Shown here: piece by piece, positions 48,353 through 57,766 of the stretch | Layout of the letters: each line of letters starts with the position of its first letter | Numbering within the stretch: position 1 is the first letter of the stretch | Source of the DNA: Mycobacterium sp. 4858 | GTDB lineage: Bacteria; Actinomycetota; Actinomycetes; Mycobacteriales; Mycobacteriaceae | NCBI RefSeq assembly: GCF_900240975.1 | Contig: NZ_LT968776.1 | Coordinates: forward strand, 310,001-374,000 | Direction of reading: 5' to 3' | Length of the DNA stretch: 64,000 nucleotides | Translations under genes and position numbers: made by a program | Notes under the pieces: model-generated | Seen by the model: the letters and a program-made list of their open reading frames with translations, nothing else | Told to the model about the DNA's origin: nothing | Database searches by the model: none

Positions 48353-49321
48353 TCAGGCCTCGGCTCTCGCCACCATGACGGGACCGCTGCACGGGTCCGA
48401 CGCGTCGTCGCCGGACGACCACGCGTCCGCCGTGACGTCTCCGGTGTCACGGCCGACCTGCGCGACCATGGTGGCGGCCTCGCCGCGGGCCAGCGCGATC
48501 GTCGCCACGATCACCACCGCCACCGCCGCGAGCAGCACGAAGGCCTTGGGTCCCGCGGCGTTCAGCGTTTCACCGAGCACGAAGATGCCGAGCAGGCCGG
48601 CCACCACGGGCTTGGCCACGGTCATCGTCGGCATGGAGGCCGTCAGCGCGCCGGCGCGGAACGCCGACTGCTGGAAGATCATCCCGGTCAGCGCCAGCAG
48701 CAACCAGGGCACGAATTCGGGTGCGCTCAACACGGCCAGCGGGCCGGCTTCGCCCACCTCGACGATGCCCTTGGTCAGCACCGCGAACAGGGCCAAAGCG
48801 GAGCCCGCCACCACCGCGAGCAGTGCGGCCGCCATCGGGCTGCCCGACCAGATCCGCGCGGCCACCACGCACGCCACCAGCAGCGGCACCATCACCGCGG
48901 CCACGATGGCCCACGTGCCGACCGCCGCGCGCTGATCGCCGGAGGCCGGGTCGCCGACGATGATGACCACCGCCAGGGCGCTCGCCAGTATCACCGCCCA
49001 GGTCCACTCCCAGCGGGTCACCCGCCGCTTGGTCAGCCGCGCATAGATCGGCAGCGCGAACAACAACGCGGTCACCTGCAACGCGGTCACCAGCACGACC
49101 GAGCCCCAGGCCAGGGCCGCGGCCTGCAGGCTGTAATTGACGATCGCCGCCACGCCCCCCAACCACCACCGGGTGTCCCGCAGCGACATGCGGAACAACT
49201 CGAGATGGCCGACGTCTTTGTCCGTGATCTCCTGCGCCGAGCGCTGGCGGATCACATCGCCGACCGCGGACGCCAGCGCCGCGCACAATGCGATCAACGC
49301 CGCGACATCAACCTTCGACAT
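48353..49321 (-). CDS. DMT-superfamily transporter-like membrane protein (Rv2729c-like)
   Basis: A 322-residue membrane protein with nine to ten hydrophobic segments arranged as two EamA-like halves (ALCAALASAVGDVIRQ at the start; VAKPVVAGLLGIFVLGETLN near 240). Its acidic tail is soluble. Substrate unknown. First gene of the Rv2729c-miaA-dapF cluster. Confidence 0.85.
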   Translation of the reverse strand: MSKVDVAALIALCAALASAVGDVIRQRSAQEITDKDVGHLELFRMSLRDTRWWLGGVAAIVNYSLQAAALAWGSVVLVTALQVTALLFALPIYARLTKRRVTRWEWTWAVILASALAVVIIVGDPASGDQRAAVGTWAIVAAVMVPLLVACVVAARIWSGSPMAAALLAVVAGSALALFAVLTKGIVEVGEAGPLAVLSAPEFVPWLLLALTGMIFQQSAFRAGALTASMPTMTVAKPVVAGLLGIFVLGETLNAAGPKAFVLLAAVAVVIVATIALARGEAATMVAQVGRDTGDVTADAWSSGDDASDPCSGPVMVARAEA

Positions 49322-49805
49322 AGCGACCCCTCACCTCAAAAGTGCCCCGACCAGCTTTCCCTGGGGCAAGGGCAAATACACCCAAAATTTGCATTCAATT
49401 CAGCAACAACCGTATGACGTCGCCCACGCCGCCGGCGTTCAGCGAAACACCCTCTGTTGATACTTCACCAACCTATGGAGGCGCTGTGGGTCACGCTGCG
49501 ATCGGGTAACGACGGCCGCGGCGCACCCCGCCGACGCCAACGCCGGCAAAGCGGCGATGTCCGCCTTGGGCATGGTTTCTGCGTCCGAGCGGGGGTAGGA
49601 CAGGTGTGATATCCGATGCGCCCACGCCGATGCGTCCCAAGCGGCAAGATCACTGGTGGCGGCGCACGGGCCGCCAAGCTGCTTGAATACTGTTGAGCAG
49701 CTGTTGGGAGGGCCGCGACGGCCAGCCCACGGGTGCAGCAGACGGTGCCGCTACGCGCGGCAGGTGCGCGGGACAACGACCGCGCGAAGGGTAGGTGACG
49801 AGCGC
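49322..49805. other. 484-base divergent intergenic region without a convincing gene
   Basis: Separates the transporter gene (minus) from the DUF349 gene (plus). H37Rv has Rv2730 about here, as I recall, but no frame with a ribosome site and plausible product is seen. The left 130 bases are AT-richer (CACCCAAAATTTGC near 49379) and probably hold the transporter promoter. Confidence 0.55.
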
Positions 49806-51167
49806 ATGACGGCTGACGAACCCCACGGCGCAGAGCCGGCCGGGCCGGCGCCCCGACCCGTTCCGGGTCCGGTGCCACGCCCGGGACCACGTCCCGGCCC
49901 CCGGCCGCAGGGCCCGGGGCCGCGGCCCGCCGCCCACCCGGTGCCGGCGCCGCCCACCAGCGATCCGCATCGGTTCGGTCGCGTCGACGACGACGGCACG
50001 GTGTGGCTGATCACCGCCGACGGCGAACGCGTCGTCGGCTCCTGGCAGGCCGGCGACGCCGAAGCCGCCTTCGCCCACTTCGGCCGCCGCTTCGACGACC
50101 TGGGCACCGAAGTCACGCTCATGGAGGAGCGGCTCGCGGCGGGCACCGGCGACGCCCGAAAGATCAAGGCCCACGCCTCCGAGCTCGCCGAGACCCTGCC
50201 GACGGCGGCCGTACTGGGCGACATCGACGCGCTCGCGCGCCGGTTGACCAGCCTCATCGACCAGGTCGAGGCCACCGTCGCCGCGGAACGCTCGCGCCGC
50301 GACGAGCATCGCGCCGCCCAGACTGCGCGCAAGGAGGCGCTGGCCGCCGAGGCCGAGGAGCTGGGCGCCAACTCCACGCAGTGGAAGGCGGCCGGCGACC
50401 GGCTGCGGGCCATCCTCGACGAGTGGAAGACCATCAACGGCCTGGACCGCAAGGTCGACGACGCCCTGTGGAAGCGCTATTCGGCGGCCCGGGAGGCGTT
50501 CAACCGGCGCCGGGGATCCCATTTCGCCGAGCTGGACCGCGAACGCCTGGGCGTGCGCCAGGCGAAGGAACGACTCTGCGAACGGGCCGAGGAGATGTCC
50601 GATTCGACGGACTGGACCGCCACCAGCGCCGAATTCCGCAAGCTGCTCACGGAATGGAAGGCGGCGGGCCGAGCCGCCCGCGACGTCGACGACGCGCTGT
50701 GGCGGCGGTTCAAGGCGGCCCAGGACGTCTTCTTCGCGGCCCGCAACGCGGCGACGGCGGAGAAGGACGCGGAGCTGTGGGCCAACGCCACCGCCAAGGA
50801 GGCGCTGCTGGCCGAGGCGGAGAGGATCGACACCAGCAACCACGACGCGGCCAGGGCGGCGCTGCGTTCGATCGCCGACAAGTGGGACGCGATCGGCAAG
50901 GTGCCGCGCGAGCGGTCCGCCGAATTGGAGCGTCGGCTGCGCGCGGTCGAGAAGAAGGTGCGCGATGCGGGCGAGGCCGATTGGTCCGATCCGCAGGCAC
51001 AGGCCCGCGCCGAGCAATTCCGCACCCGCGCCGAACAATACGAGCGGCAGGCCGAAAAGGCCGCGGCGGCGGGCCGCACCAAAGAGGCCGAAGAGGCCAG
51101 GGCCAACGCCGAACAGTGGCGGCAGTGGGCGCAGGCGGCCGCCCAGGCGCTGACCCGTAAGCCCTAG
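49806..51167 (+). CDS. DUF349-repeat coiled-coil protein (Rv2731-like)
   Basis: A 453-residue protein. The first 45 residues are a Pro/Gly-rich low-complexity segment ([20 protein letters not shown]). Then come helical DUF349 repeats, each with a W-K and D-x-LW-x-RF/Y pattern ([70 protein letters not shown]). The C-terminal 100 residues are Ala/Glu/Arg-rich coil. A DUF349 protein in Gram-positives is proposed to act in cell division or envelope biology; the role here is unknown. It converges on the next gene with a four-base overlap. Confidence 0.86.
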   Translation: MTADEPHGAEPAGPAPRPVPGPVPRPGPRPGPRPQGPGPRPAAHPVPAPPTSDPHRFGRVDDDGTVWLITADGERVVGSWQAGDAEAAFAHFGRRFDDLGTEVTLMEERLAAGTGDARKIKAHASELAETLPTAAVLGDIDALARRLTSLIDQVEATVAAERSRRDEHRAAQTARKEALAAEAEELGANSTQWKAAGDRLRAILDEWKTINGLDRKVDDALWKRYSAAREAFNRRRGSHFAELDRERLGVRQAKERLCERAEEMSDSTDWTATSAEFRKLLTEWKAAGRAARDVDDALWRRFKAAQDVFFAARNAATAEKDAELWANATAKEALLAEAERIDTSNHDAARAALRSIADKWDAIGKVPRERSAELERRLRAVEKKVRDAGEADWSDPQAQARAEQFRTRAEQYERQAEKAAAAGRTKEAEEARANAEQWRQWAQAAAQALTRKP

Positions 51168-51763
51168 GCTTCGGAGTCCCCGGAGGTCCGGTCGGTCGAT
51201 CCCCCGCCCAGGCTGTCGAGCAGCGTCATCGACTGCTGCTGCGCCGCGACCCGGCGCCGCTCCTCCTCGGCCGCGAGTTGCACGATGGTCCGCGACCACA
51301 CCACCCGGGCCCATTGGTAGGTCAGCACGAGGACGACGATCCACGCCGCGATCAGCCCCACCCCGGGGCCGGGGTGTCCCGCGGCCACGGTCTGGCGCGA
51401 CCAGATGGCCAGCATCCCCGCCGCGCCGGCCAGCGCCGAACCCGCCAGCGCGACCCAGGCCAGCGCCCAACGCCGGGTCACCAACGCCAGCATGGAGAAC
51501 CCGACGCCGAAAACGAGTGTCAGCCAGGCGAAGACGCGCGACGGCAGCGCCACCGCGGCCGCGCCGGCGCCGTGGCTGCTGAACAACACGTCCCAGCCGC
51601 GCACCGAGCCGGTGTGCGGCAGGATGAACGATCCCAGCAGCACGAAGACCAGGATCGCCACGACGAAACCGCGTGGACCCGGGTCGAATCCGCGCGCGAC
51701 GCGGCGCTCGGCGGCCTCGATTTCGCTCCGCAGGGCGTGGAAATGGGGGTGTTCTTCGTTCAT
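51164..51763 (-). CDS. membrane protein of unknown function (Rv2732c-like)
   Basis: A 199-residue protein with about four transmembrane helices between residues 30 and 160 ([37 protein letters not shown] and two more), and a charged, Gln-rich C-terminus. The ATG at 51763 overlaps the miaB stop as ATGA; a second ATG at 51772 is possible. Translationally coupled to miaB. Function unknown. Confidence 0.83.
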   Translation of the reverse strand: MNEEHPHFHALRSEIEAAERRVARGFDPGPRGFVVAILVFVLLGSFILPHTGSVRGWDVLFSSHGAGAAAVALPSRVFAWLTLVFGVGFSMLALVTRRWALAWVALAGSALAGAAGMLAIWSRQTVAAGHPGPGVGLIAAWIVVLVLTYQWARVVWSRTIVQLAAEEERRRVAAQQQSMTLLDSLGGGSTDRTSGDSEA

Positions 51764-53268
51764 CGGGCACATCCAAGGGTTTCGGTGGGTTCCGCCGGGC
51801 CGGGCGGTCCGACGGCGGGCATGCCGAGACCGACGCCGCCGCCGCGCCGCCCGGCGGCGTGCGCGTCTCCCGCGCGGGTGCGGCGATGGCTGAGGATGCC
51901 CGCGTCGGCGATGAGGTGGTGCGGCGCGGCCTGGGTGATCACCGCGGTGACGACGTCCCCCGGCCGCACCCGGTCGGCTCCGGATTTGTCCAAGCCGAAG
52001 TGCACCAGGCGGCCATCGCGGGCGCGCCCCGTCATCCGGGAAGTGCGGGTGTCCTTGCGCCCCTCGCCGACGGCGACCAGCAATTCGACGGTCTGGCCGA
52101 CCAGCGCCCGATTGCCTTCCAGCGAGATCTGCTCCTGCAGCTCGACCAGCCGCTCGTAGCGTTCCTGCACAACGGCTTTCGGGAGTTGCCCGTCGAGCTC
52201 GGCGGCCGGGGTGCCGGGCCGCTTGGAGTACTGGAAGGTGAACGCGGCCGCGAACCGGGCCTGCCGCACCACCTCCAGGGTTTCGGCGAAGTCCGCTTCG
52301 GTCTCGCCGGGGAACCCGACGATCAGGTCGGTGGTGATGGCGGCGTGCGGCATGGCCGCGCGGACGCGGTCCAGGATGCCGAGGTAACGCTCGGCGCGGT
52401 ACGAGCGCCGCATGGCGCGCAGCACCCGGTCCGAGCCCGACTGCAGCGGCATGTGCAGGGCGGGGCAGACGTTCGGCGTCTGCGCCATGGCCTCGATGAC
52501 GTCGTCGGTGAATTCGGCCGGATGCGGGGAGGTGAACCGCACGCGCTCCAAGCCGTCGATGTCTCCGCAGGCCCGCAGCAGTCGCGCGAAGGCGCCGCGA
52601 TCGCGCGGCAGCGTCGGGTCGGCGAACGACACCCCGTAGGCGTTGACGTTCTGGCCCAGCAGCGTGACTTCGAGCACGCCGTCGTCCACCAGCGCCCTCA
52701 CCTCGGCCAGGACGTCGGCCGGGCTGCGGTCGACCTCCTTGCCCCGCAGCGAGGGGACGATGCAGAACGTGCAGCTGTTGTTGCACCCGACGGAGACGGA
52801 AACCCACGCGGCGTAAGCGGATTCGCGTGCGCTCGGCAGCGACGACGGAAACTCCTGCAGCGACTCGGCGATCTCCACCTGGGCGGTCTTGTTGTGCCGG
52901 GCCCGTTCGAGCAGCGCGGGCAGCGACCCGATGTTGTGCGTGCCGAACACGACGTCGACCCAGGGCGCCTTGCGCAGCAACGCGTCCCGGTCCTTCTGGG
53001 CCAGGCAGCCCCCGACCGCGATCTGCATCTCAGCGTTGGCGCGCTTACGCGGGGCCAGGTGGCTGAGGTTGCCGTACAACTTGTTGTCGGCGTTCTCGCG
53101 GACCGCGCAGGTGTTGAAGACGACGACGTCGGCGTCGGCACCCTCGACGGCCCGCTGATAGCCGGCGGCCTCCAGCAGACCCGCCAACCGCTCGGAGTCG
53201 TGGACGTTCATCTGGCAGCCGTAGGTGCGGACCTGATACGTCCGCGCCGAAACCACCACCGAAGTCAC
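51760..53268 (-). CDS. miaB: tRNA-2-methylthio-N6-dimethylallyladenosine synthase
   Basis: A 502-residue radical-SAM methylthiotransferase that acts after MiaA on A37. The N-terminal cluster uses the cysteines in YGCQMN, NTCAVRE and VGGCLAQ; the radical-SAM cluster is [18 protein letters not shown] (CxxxCxxC) near residue 150; a TRAM domain follows (GQTVELLV to GDVVTAVI). The C-terminal 45 residues are low-complexity. GTG at 53268 gives a sensible N-terminus ([16 protein letters not shown]). Located upstream of Rv2732c-like gene, coupled. Confidence 0.95.
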   Translation of the reverse strand: MTSVVVSARTYQVRTYGCQMNVHDSERLAGLLEAAGYQRAVEGADADVVVFNTCAVRENADNKLYGNLSHLAPRKRANAEMQIAVGGCLAQKDRDALLRKAPWVDVVFGTHNIGSLPALLERARHNKTAQVEIAESLQEFPSSLPSARESAYAAWVSVSVGCNNSCTFCIVPSLRGKEVDRSPADVLAEVRALVDDGVLEVTLLGQNVNAYGVSFADPTLPRDRGAFARLLRACGDIDGLERVRFTSPHPAEFTDDVIEAMAQTPNVCPALHMPLQSGSDRVLRAMRRSYRAERYLGILDRVRAAMPHAAITTDLIVGFPGETEADFAETLEVVRQARFAAAFTFQYSKRPGTPAAELDGQLPKAVVQERYERLVELQEQISLEGNRALVGQTVELLVAVGEGRKDTRTSRMTGRARDGRLVHFGLDKSGADRVRPGDVVTAVITQAAPHHLIADAGILSHRRTRAGDAHAAGRRGGGVGLGMPAVGPPGPAEPTETLGCAR

Positions 53269-53320
53269 GGAGCCATGGTACGGCGGCCGGTCGGCCCGCG
53301 AGAAACCGCACGTCAGCGGG

Positions 53321-53842
53321 CTAGACCCGGCGACGCTCCCGTTCGGCGGCCAGCTCGGCGAGGACGACCTCGCAGGCCAGGTTCTGGCTGTAGCCGCGCC
53401 GCGCAAGCATCCCGACCAGCCGGCGGGTGATTCGCGCGTCGTCGCCGTCCAGCGTCTCCCGGCGCAGCTTGGCCCGCACCAACTGCTCGGCCCGGTCCCG
53501 CTCGGCCCCGGCGTCGATCCCGGACAGCGCCGCGGCGATCACGTCCCTGTCCACACCCTTGGTGTGCAGTTCGGCGGCCAGGGCGCGCTTGCTCTTTCCC
53601 GCCTTCGCCCGGCGGGCCTGCACCCACTGCTGCGCGAAGTCGGTGTCGTCGACCAGGCCGACGGCGGCCAGCCGGTCGAGCACGGAAGCGCTGACGTCTT
53701 CGGGGTAACCGCGTTTTGCCAGCTGTCCGTGCAGCTCGGCGCGAGTGCGCGCCCTCGTGGTGAGCAGGCGCAGACACAGCGTCCGCGCCTGCTCCTCGCG
53801 GGACGGCTCAGAAATCGACGGGGGCGGGCAGGACGCTGTCAT
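53321..53842 (-). CDS. recX: RecA regulatory protein RecX
   Basis: A 173-residue inhibitor of RecA filament extension and ATPase, made of three-helix repeats: [40 protein letters not shown] and [20 protein letters not shown]. The ATG at 53842 lies inside recA; the two genes overlap by 35 bases, as they do in M. tuberculosis, so expression follows recA by coupled translation. H37Rv genes Rv2734 and Rv2735c, between miaB and recX, are missing here. Confidence 0.95.
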   Translation of the reverse strand: MTASCPPPSISEPSREEQARTLCLRLLTTRARTRAELHGQLAKRGYPEDVSASVLDRLAAVGLVDDTDFAQQWVQARRAKAGKSKRALAAELHTKGVDRDVIAAALSGIDAGAERDRAEQLVRAKLRRETLDGDDARITRRLVGMLARRGYSQNLACEVVLAELAAERERRRV

Positions 53843-54860
53843 CGGACAAGCCATCGGTGACGACCGGGCCAATGCCGAGCTTCTCCTTGATCTTCTTCTC
53901 GATCTCGTTGGCCACCTCGTCGTTTTCCATCAGGAAGGTGCGGGCGTTCTCCTTGCCCTGACCGAGCTGCTCGCCCTCATAGGTGAACCAGGAACCGGAC
54001 TTGCGGATGAAGCCCTGCTCCACGCCCATGTCGATCAGCGAGCCTTCCCGGCTGATCCCCCTGCCGTAGAGGATGTCGAATTCGGCCTGCTTGAACGGCG
54101 GCGACACCTTGTTCTTGACGACCTTGACGCGGGTGCGGTTGCCGACCGCGTTGGTGCCGTCCTTGAGCGTCTCGATCCGGCGCACGTCCATGCGCACCGA
54201 CGCGTAGAACTTGAGGGCCTTTCCACCCGTGGTGGTTTCCGGGCTGCCGAACATCACGCCGATCTTCTCGCGCAGCTGGTTGATGAAGATCGCGGTGGTG
54301 CCCGAATTGTTCAGCGCGCCAGTCATTTTCCGCAACGCCTGGCTCATCAGCCGGGCCTGCAACCCGACGTGGCTGTCACCCATCTCGCCCTCGAGTTCCG
54401 CGCGCGGCACCAGCGCCGCCACCGAGTCGATGACCAGGATGTCCAGCGCGCCGGAGCGGATCAGCATGTCGGCGATCTCGAGGGCCTGCTCCCCCGTGTC
54501 GGGCTGGCTGACCAGCAGGGAATCGGTGTCCACGCCGAGCTTCTTGGCGTAATCGGGGTCCAGGGCGTGCTCGGCGTCGATGAACGCCGCGACGCCACCG
54601 GCGGCCTGGGCGTTGGCCACCGCGTGCAGGGCGACGGTGGTCTTACCCGAGGATTCCGGGCCGTAGATCTCCACGACCCGGCCGCGGGGCAGACCGCCGA
54701 TGCCCAGGGCCACGTCCAGTGCGATGGATCCGGTCGGGATGACCGAGATCGGCTGACGCATCTCGTCGCCGAGACGCATCACCGAGCCTTTGCCGTAGCT
54801 CTTTTCGATCTGGGCCATCGCCAGTTCGAGAGCCTTCTCGCGGTCGGGGGCTTGCGCCAT
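53808..54860 (-). CDS. recA: recombinase RecA (intein-free)
   Basis: A 350-residue RecA. Walker A is [15 protein letters not shown] near residue 70, Walker [14 protein letters not shown] near residue 143, and the L2/DNA-binding [17 protein letters not shown] is near 215. In M. tuberculosis an intein interrupts the protein after VKVVKNK; here the sequence continues [10 protein letters not shown] with Val instead of Cys, so there is no intein. ATG 54860 follows the usual GCGCCAT context. Two DNA-damage-responsive promoter elements lie upstream. Confidence 0.97.
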   Translation of the reverse strand: MAQAPDREKALELAMAQIEKSYGKGSVMRLGDEMRQPISVIPTGSIALDVALGIGGLPRGRVVEIYGPESSGKTTVALHAVANAQAAGGVAAFIDAEHALDPDYAKKLGVDTDSLLVSQPDTGEQALEIADMLIRSGALDILVIDSVAALVPRAELEGEMGDSHVGLQARLMSQALRKMTGALNNSGTTAIFINQLREKIGVMFGSPETTTGGKALKFYASVRMDVRRIETLKDGTNAVGNRTRVKVVKNKVSPPFKQAEFDILYGRGISREGSLIDMGVEQGFIRKSGSWFTYEGEQLGQGKENARTFLMENDEVANEIEKKIKEKLGIGPVVTDGLSDDSVLPAPVDF

Positions 54861-54916
54861 GGTGCCTCTCCTATGGTTCGGTGTGTTCGGTGACCGGTGT
54901 CGGTCGGTTGGCCGTG

Positions 54917-54939
54917 ACACTAGAGAGGGCCACCGACAA
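54917..54939 (-). promoter_or_regulatory. PafBC (RecA-NDp) type promoter of recA
   Basis: On the minus strand TTGTCGGTG (54931-54939), an eight-base spacer and TAGTGT (54917-54922) match the LexA-independent DNA-damage promoter first described at mycobacterial recA and now attributed to PafBC. Confidence 0.85.
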
Positions 54940-54968
54940 GTTGACTCACCGAACGTTTCCCACAGTAG

Positions 54969-54984
54969 CCGAACACCTGTTCGA
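54969..54984. promoter_or_regulatory. SOS box (LexA site) of recA
   Basis: Read on the minus strand, TCGAACAGGTGTTCGG matches the consensus TCGAAC-N4-GTTCGA at all but the last base. From memory, it equals the M. tuberculosis recA box. Confidence 0.9.
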
Positions 54985-55039
54985 TTCAAGCGGACACGCC
55001 GAACCGGTGACAGCGTGTGGCAACATCGGCCACCGAAAG

Positions 55040-55154
55040 GCGCTGACGGGGCCCATACGCTCGAGCAAACCGGTGTGAATCCGGTGCGGTCCCGCCACGG
55101 TGACCGGGATGGGGATCGCCCCCTCCCGAGAGCCCAGATACTCACCGTCAGCGC
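55040..55154 (+). ncRNA. cobalamin (B12) riboswitch aptamer
   Basis: The conserved core is present in order: GGTGTGAATCC (55072-55082), CGGTCCCGCCACGGTGA (55087-55103) and AGCCCAGATACTCACCG (55131-55147), corresponding to the GGTG..AA.CC, CCCGCcACtGT and AGcC.GAtACC blocks of cobalamin riboswitches. GCGCTGACGG (55040-55049) and CCGTCAGCGC (55145-55154) are exact reverse complements and form the closing P1 stem. It precedes only the FhuF-like gene on the same strand. Downstream, CTGGGG/CCCCAG (55182-55200) can pair just before AGAGAGG, offering a way to hide the ribosome site. Confidence 0.9.
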
Positions 55155-55180
55155 TTCCTCACGACAGCTTCCTCACGACA
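55153..55180. repeat. 14-bp tandem duplication downstream of the riboswitch
   Basis: GCTTCCTCACGACA occurs twice, back to back (55153-55166 and 55167-55180), between the P1 stem and the expression-platform hairpin. The unit may affect the spacing between aptamer and platform. Confidence 0.85.
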
Positions 55181-55181
55181 A

Positions 55182-55200
55182 CTGGGGCGGATCTCCCCAG
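55182..55200 (+). promoter_or_regulatory. putative riboswitch expression-platform hairpin
   Basis: CTGGGG (55182-55187) pairs with CCCCAG (55195-55200) around a seven-base loop, followed at once by AGAGAGG. It could block ribosome access or pair with aptamer loops. There is no U-tract, so translational control is more likely than termination. Confidence 0.5.
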
Positions 55201-55220
55201 AGAGGCCTGGTTGCGCATAC

Positions 55221-55922
55221 ATGACCGTGCGAGACATCTACGCTGGGCTGGCCGAAATATCTACCTACAAAGGGTTTTTCGCGCTGACCGTCGGCGGTGA
55301 CGCGGCCGGGTGGCATCCGGTCCGGCAGGCCTACGCCGACGGGTTCACCGACTTGGTCGAGGCCACCGCCCGGCGCTATCACACGACGGATCTGCGGATC
55401 AGCGCCTCGCTGGTGCACCTCGGCCACGCCACCCGGCTGTGGTCACCCATGCTCGCGTGCGCGCTCGGTCACGGTGTCGTCCCCGACCTGGCCGACCTGC
55501 AACGCGCCGATGACGGGGCGCAACTGCGGTTGCCCGCTCCGGTCGGGATCCCGGCCTGCTCACCGGACGCGCTCTACCGGCTGGTCGTGCACGAGCACAT
55601 GCAGGAGCTCGCCGCCGGTCTGCGAGTGGGGCTGGCGCCCGCGCTGCTGGCGGGCAACATCTCCTCGGCGCTGATCGGAGCTGCCCGGGCCCTGCTCGCC
55701 GCGCGGCCCGACCTGGGCGCGCGGATCACCGAGATGGTCCGCGCGCTGCAGGGCACCGGTGTGCTGGCCGGATCGGGCGTCGTCACCGGCCCTCCCCTGG
55801 GCTTCAGACGTCGTAGTTGCTGTCTCTTCTATCGCCTGCCCGGCGGATCCGTCTGCGGCGACTGCGTCTTCGAGAAGCCACCGTCATCGAACCGGAGATT
55901 GAGTGTGCGTCCAGGGCTTTGA
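55221..55922 (+). CDS. FhuF-like 2Fe-2S protein, probable reductase under B12 control
   Basis: A 233-residue protein. The C-terminal RRSCCLFYRLPGGSVCGDCV (about 197-216) is the CC-x10-C-x2-C cluster motif of FhuF-type siderophore-iron reductases, and the N-terminal domain has the matching all-helical character (LAAGLRVGLAPALLAGNISS). FhuF proteins reduce ferric siderophores; a riboswitch for cobalamin upstream suggests instead reduction of a corrinoid, or iron release tied to B12 status. The last 16 residues are encoded partly by a tandem repeat (55901-55937) and may not be functional. M. tuberculosis seems to keep only a Cys-rich fragment here (Rv2737A, from memory). Confidence 0.85.
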   Translation: MTVRDIYAGLAEISTYKGFFALTVGGDAAGWHPVRQAYADGFTDLVEATARRYHTTDLRISASLVHLGHATRLWSPMLACALGHGVVPDLADLQRADDGAQLRLPAPVGIPACSPDALYRLVVHEHMQELAAGLRVGLAPALLAGNISSALIGAARALLAARPDLGARITEMVRALQGTGVLAGSGVVTGPPLGFRRRSCCLFYRLPGGSVCGDCVFEKPPSSNRRLSVRPGL

Positions 55923-55937
55923 GTGTGCGTCCAGGGC
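55901..55937. repeat. 17-bp direct repeat at the 3' end of the FhuF-like gene
   Basis: GAGTGTGCGTCCAGGGC occurs at 55901-55917 and again at 55921-55937 (period 20). The stop codon of the FhuF-like gene sits between the copies, so a duplication has shaped its C-terminus. Confidence 0.85.
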
Positions 55938-56013
55938 GGGAAAACGGCCCCGATCGCGCCACCGCTACACACTCGAAGCCACAAGCGCACACGCAACGCC
56001 GCCATCGACGGAT

Positions 56014-56208
56014 TCACCACTGGTCACGCGGCACGTCGAAGTCGACGCACAGGGCCCGCCACACGTCGCGGGGCTCGACCCCGTCCTCGATCGCCTGGGC
56101 GGCGGTGCGGCCGCCGAAACCGGTCAGCACGTGGTCGGCCAGCACCGAAGAGCCGTACGCCGCACCGAACCTCAGGACCACCCGTTCGTTGAATTCCGTT
56201 AGCCGCAC
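56014..56208 (-). CDS. DUF3046 family protein (Rv2738c-like)
   Basis: A 64-residue protein from GTG 56208: VRLTEFNERVVLRFGAAYG at the start, TAAQAIEDGVEPRDVWRALC in the middle. It is a small actinobacterial protein of the recA neighbourhood, of unknown function. The open frame reaches further upstream (56403) but the family has only this core. It converges on the FhuF-like gene. Confidence 0.85.
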   Translation of the reverse strand: MRLTEFNERVVLRFGAAYGSSVLADHVLTGFGGRTAAQAIEDGVEPRDVWRALCVDFDVPRDQW

Positions 56209-56251
56209 GCCAGCAAGATACCCATCGGGCAGGAGTCGGACACCGGCCCCG

Positions 56252-56515
56252 TCACCGCCAGCTGGCCGGCAGGTCGGTCCAGTGGTTGGGGCAGAAGTCC
56301 TGGACGGCCTCCGACATGGTGGTCCGCGCGCGCTCCGCCGACATCCTGGAGCGCAACTGCATGAAGGCGTATTCGACCGGCTGCAAGCCCTGTTGAGCGG
56401 CAACCGGGTCGTCCATCAACTGGCATGCCTGCTGCTCGTCGCCGCTGTCCGCGCGCGCGACTCCCGAGCTGAACATCAAGGCCAGAAGCAGGCCGCCGGC
56501 GGCGATCGCCCTCAT
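56252..56515 (-). CDS. small secreted protein of unknown function
   Basis: An 87-residue protein with a signal peptide (MRAIAAGGLLLALMFSSGVA, cleavage probably at ARADSG). The mature part has two cysteines (QQACQLMDDP and VQDFCPNHW), probably a disulphide, recalling small DUF732-type secreted mycobacterial proteins. GGAGGG is better placed for the ATG at 56515 than for the one at 56521. It precedes the DUF3046 gene on the same strand. Confidence 0.72.
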   Translation of the reverse strand: MRAIAAGGLLLALMFSSGVARADSGDEQQACQLMDDPVAAQQGLQPVEYAFMQLRSRMSAERARTTMSEAVQDFCPNHWTDLPASWR

Positions 56516-56546
56516 TGCCATTGCCCTCCCGTCGCGATCCGGCCCG

Positions 56547-57713
56547 TCATCCCGTCCGGGCGAGCGCTTCGTGGCACACGCGGACCGGATCGGCCACACT
56601 GGCGATGCTAGCGGCGGCGGATCGGGCGGCCGCCCGATAACACGGCGACGACAGCACCTCGTTGACCGCGGCCACCAGCGCCTCGGGGGTCAGCGGCCGG
56701 ATCAGCCGCCCGCTGCCCTGCCGGACCACCCGGTTGGCCATCTCCCACTGATCACCGCCCCCGGGCACCACCACCAGCGGCACCCCCGCCAGCAGCGTCT
56801 TGGCCACCATGCCGTGGCCCCCGCCGCAAATCACCAGGTCGGCGTGCGTCAACAGCTCCGCCTGGCTGCCCAACCCGACCACCGCCCACGGCGGCACCCG
56901 CAGATCCGTCCCGCCCAGCCGCGAGACCACCAGCCGCGATCCGGCCGGGAGCGTCTCCCCGGGCCGCAGGTGGGCCAGCGCGACCTCGGCCAGTCCCTCG
57001 GTTCCGGTCGACGCGGTCGACGGCGCGACCACCACCACGGGCCCCGATCCGGCCGGGATCTCCAGCACCCGATCGGTCGGTTCGAAGTGCAGGGGACCCA
57101 CCAGCACGGCCTCCGCCGGCCAGTCCGGCCGCGGCACCTCGAGGGCCGGCAGGGTAGCGATCAGGCGCCGCAGCGGCCCGGGGTCGCGGGCGGGCAGCCC
57201 GATCTCCACCCGCACGGCGGCGCGCTGCCGCAGGCCCGCGCGCCAGGATCGCGCGGTGAGCGCGCGCATGATCGCATCGCGGAGCCGGCCGCGCAGGCCG
57301 GTGCCCGGCGCCAGCCCGCTGCCTATCGGCGGCAACCCCTTCGACGGCAGGTACAGGGGATGCGGGTCGAGCTCGATCCACGGGATGCCCAACAGCTCCG
57401 CGGCCATGCCACCAGCGGCGGTGATGACGTCGGACACCACCAGGTCGGGCGCCAGGTCGCGCAGCGCAGGCGCGTTGAGGACGGCCATCCGCGCCGCGCG
57501 CCGATGGATGCGGGCCCCGGCGTCGACATCGTCGTCGGTGGCCACGAGCCCGTCCAGCACGGCGGCGTCGATGCCGGCGGCGCGGGCGGTGTCGATCCAC
57601 TCCGCGCCGGTGAACAGCGTCGGCTCGTCGCCGGCGTCGGCGAAGCGTTGGCACAGCGCGATCGCGGGAAACGAGTGACCGGGATCAGGCCCGGCGACCA
57701 CAGCGACACGCAT
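56547..57713 (-). CDS. glycosyltransferase, MGT/UGT type (Rv2739c-like)
   Basis: A 388-residue GT-B-fold enzyme starting MRVAVVAGPDPGHSFPAIAL. The C-terminal nucleotide-sugar motif is recognisable as VICGGGHGMVAKTLLAGVPL with PGGGDQWEMANRV near residue 310-330, the actinobacterial version of the macrolide/UDP-sugar transferase signature. Donor and acceptor are unknown; a glycolipid or drug-like acceptor is typical for the family. It diverges from ephG across 53 bases. Confidence 0.88.
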   Translation of the reverse strand: MRVAVVAGPDPGHSFPAIALCQRFADAGDEPTLFTGAEWIDTARAAGIDAAVLDGLVATDDDVDAGARIHRRAARMAVLNAPALRDLAPDLVVSDVITAAGGMAAELLGIPWIELDPHPLYLPSKGLPPIGSGLAPGTGLRGRLRDAIMRALTARSWRAGLRQRAAVRVEIGLPARDPGPLRRLIATLPALEVPRPDWPAEAVLVGPLHFEPTDRVLEIPAGSGPVVVVAPSTASTGTEGLAEVALAHLRPGETLPAGSRLVVSRLGGTDLRVPPWAVVGLGSQAELLTHADLVICGGGHGMVAKTLLAGVPLVVVPGGGDQWEMANRVVRQGSGRLIRPLTPEALVAAVNEVLSSPCYRAAARSAAASIASVADPVRVCHEALARTG

Positions 57714-57766
57714 CGGCCTCACCCTGCCACAGCGCGCGACCCCCACGCTCGCCTACGCTGGCAGTC

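Noticed and set aside
55155..55220. IdeR iron box upstream of the FhuF-like gene
   Set aside because: An iron reductase might be expected to have one, but nothing close to TTAGGTTAGGCTAACCTAA was found. The riboswitch is the visible control element.
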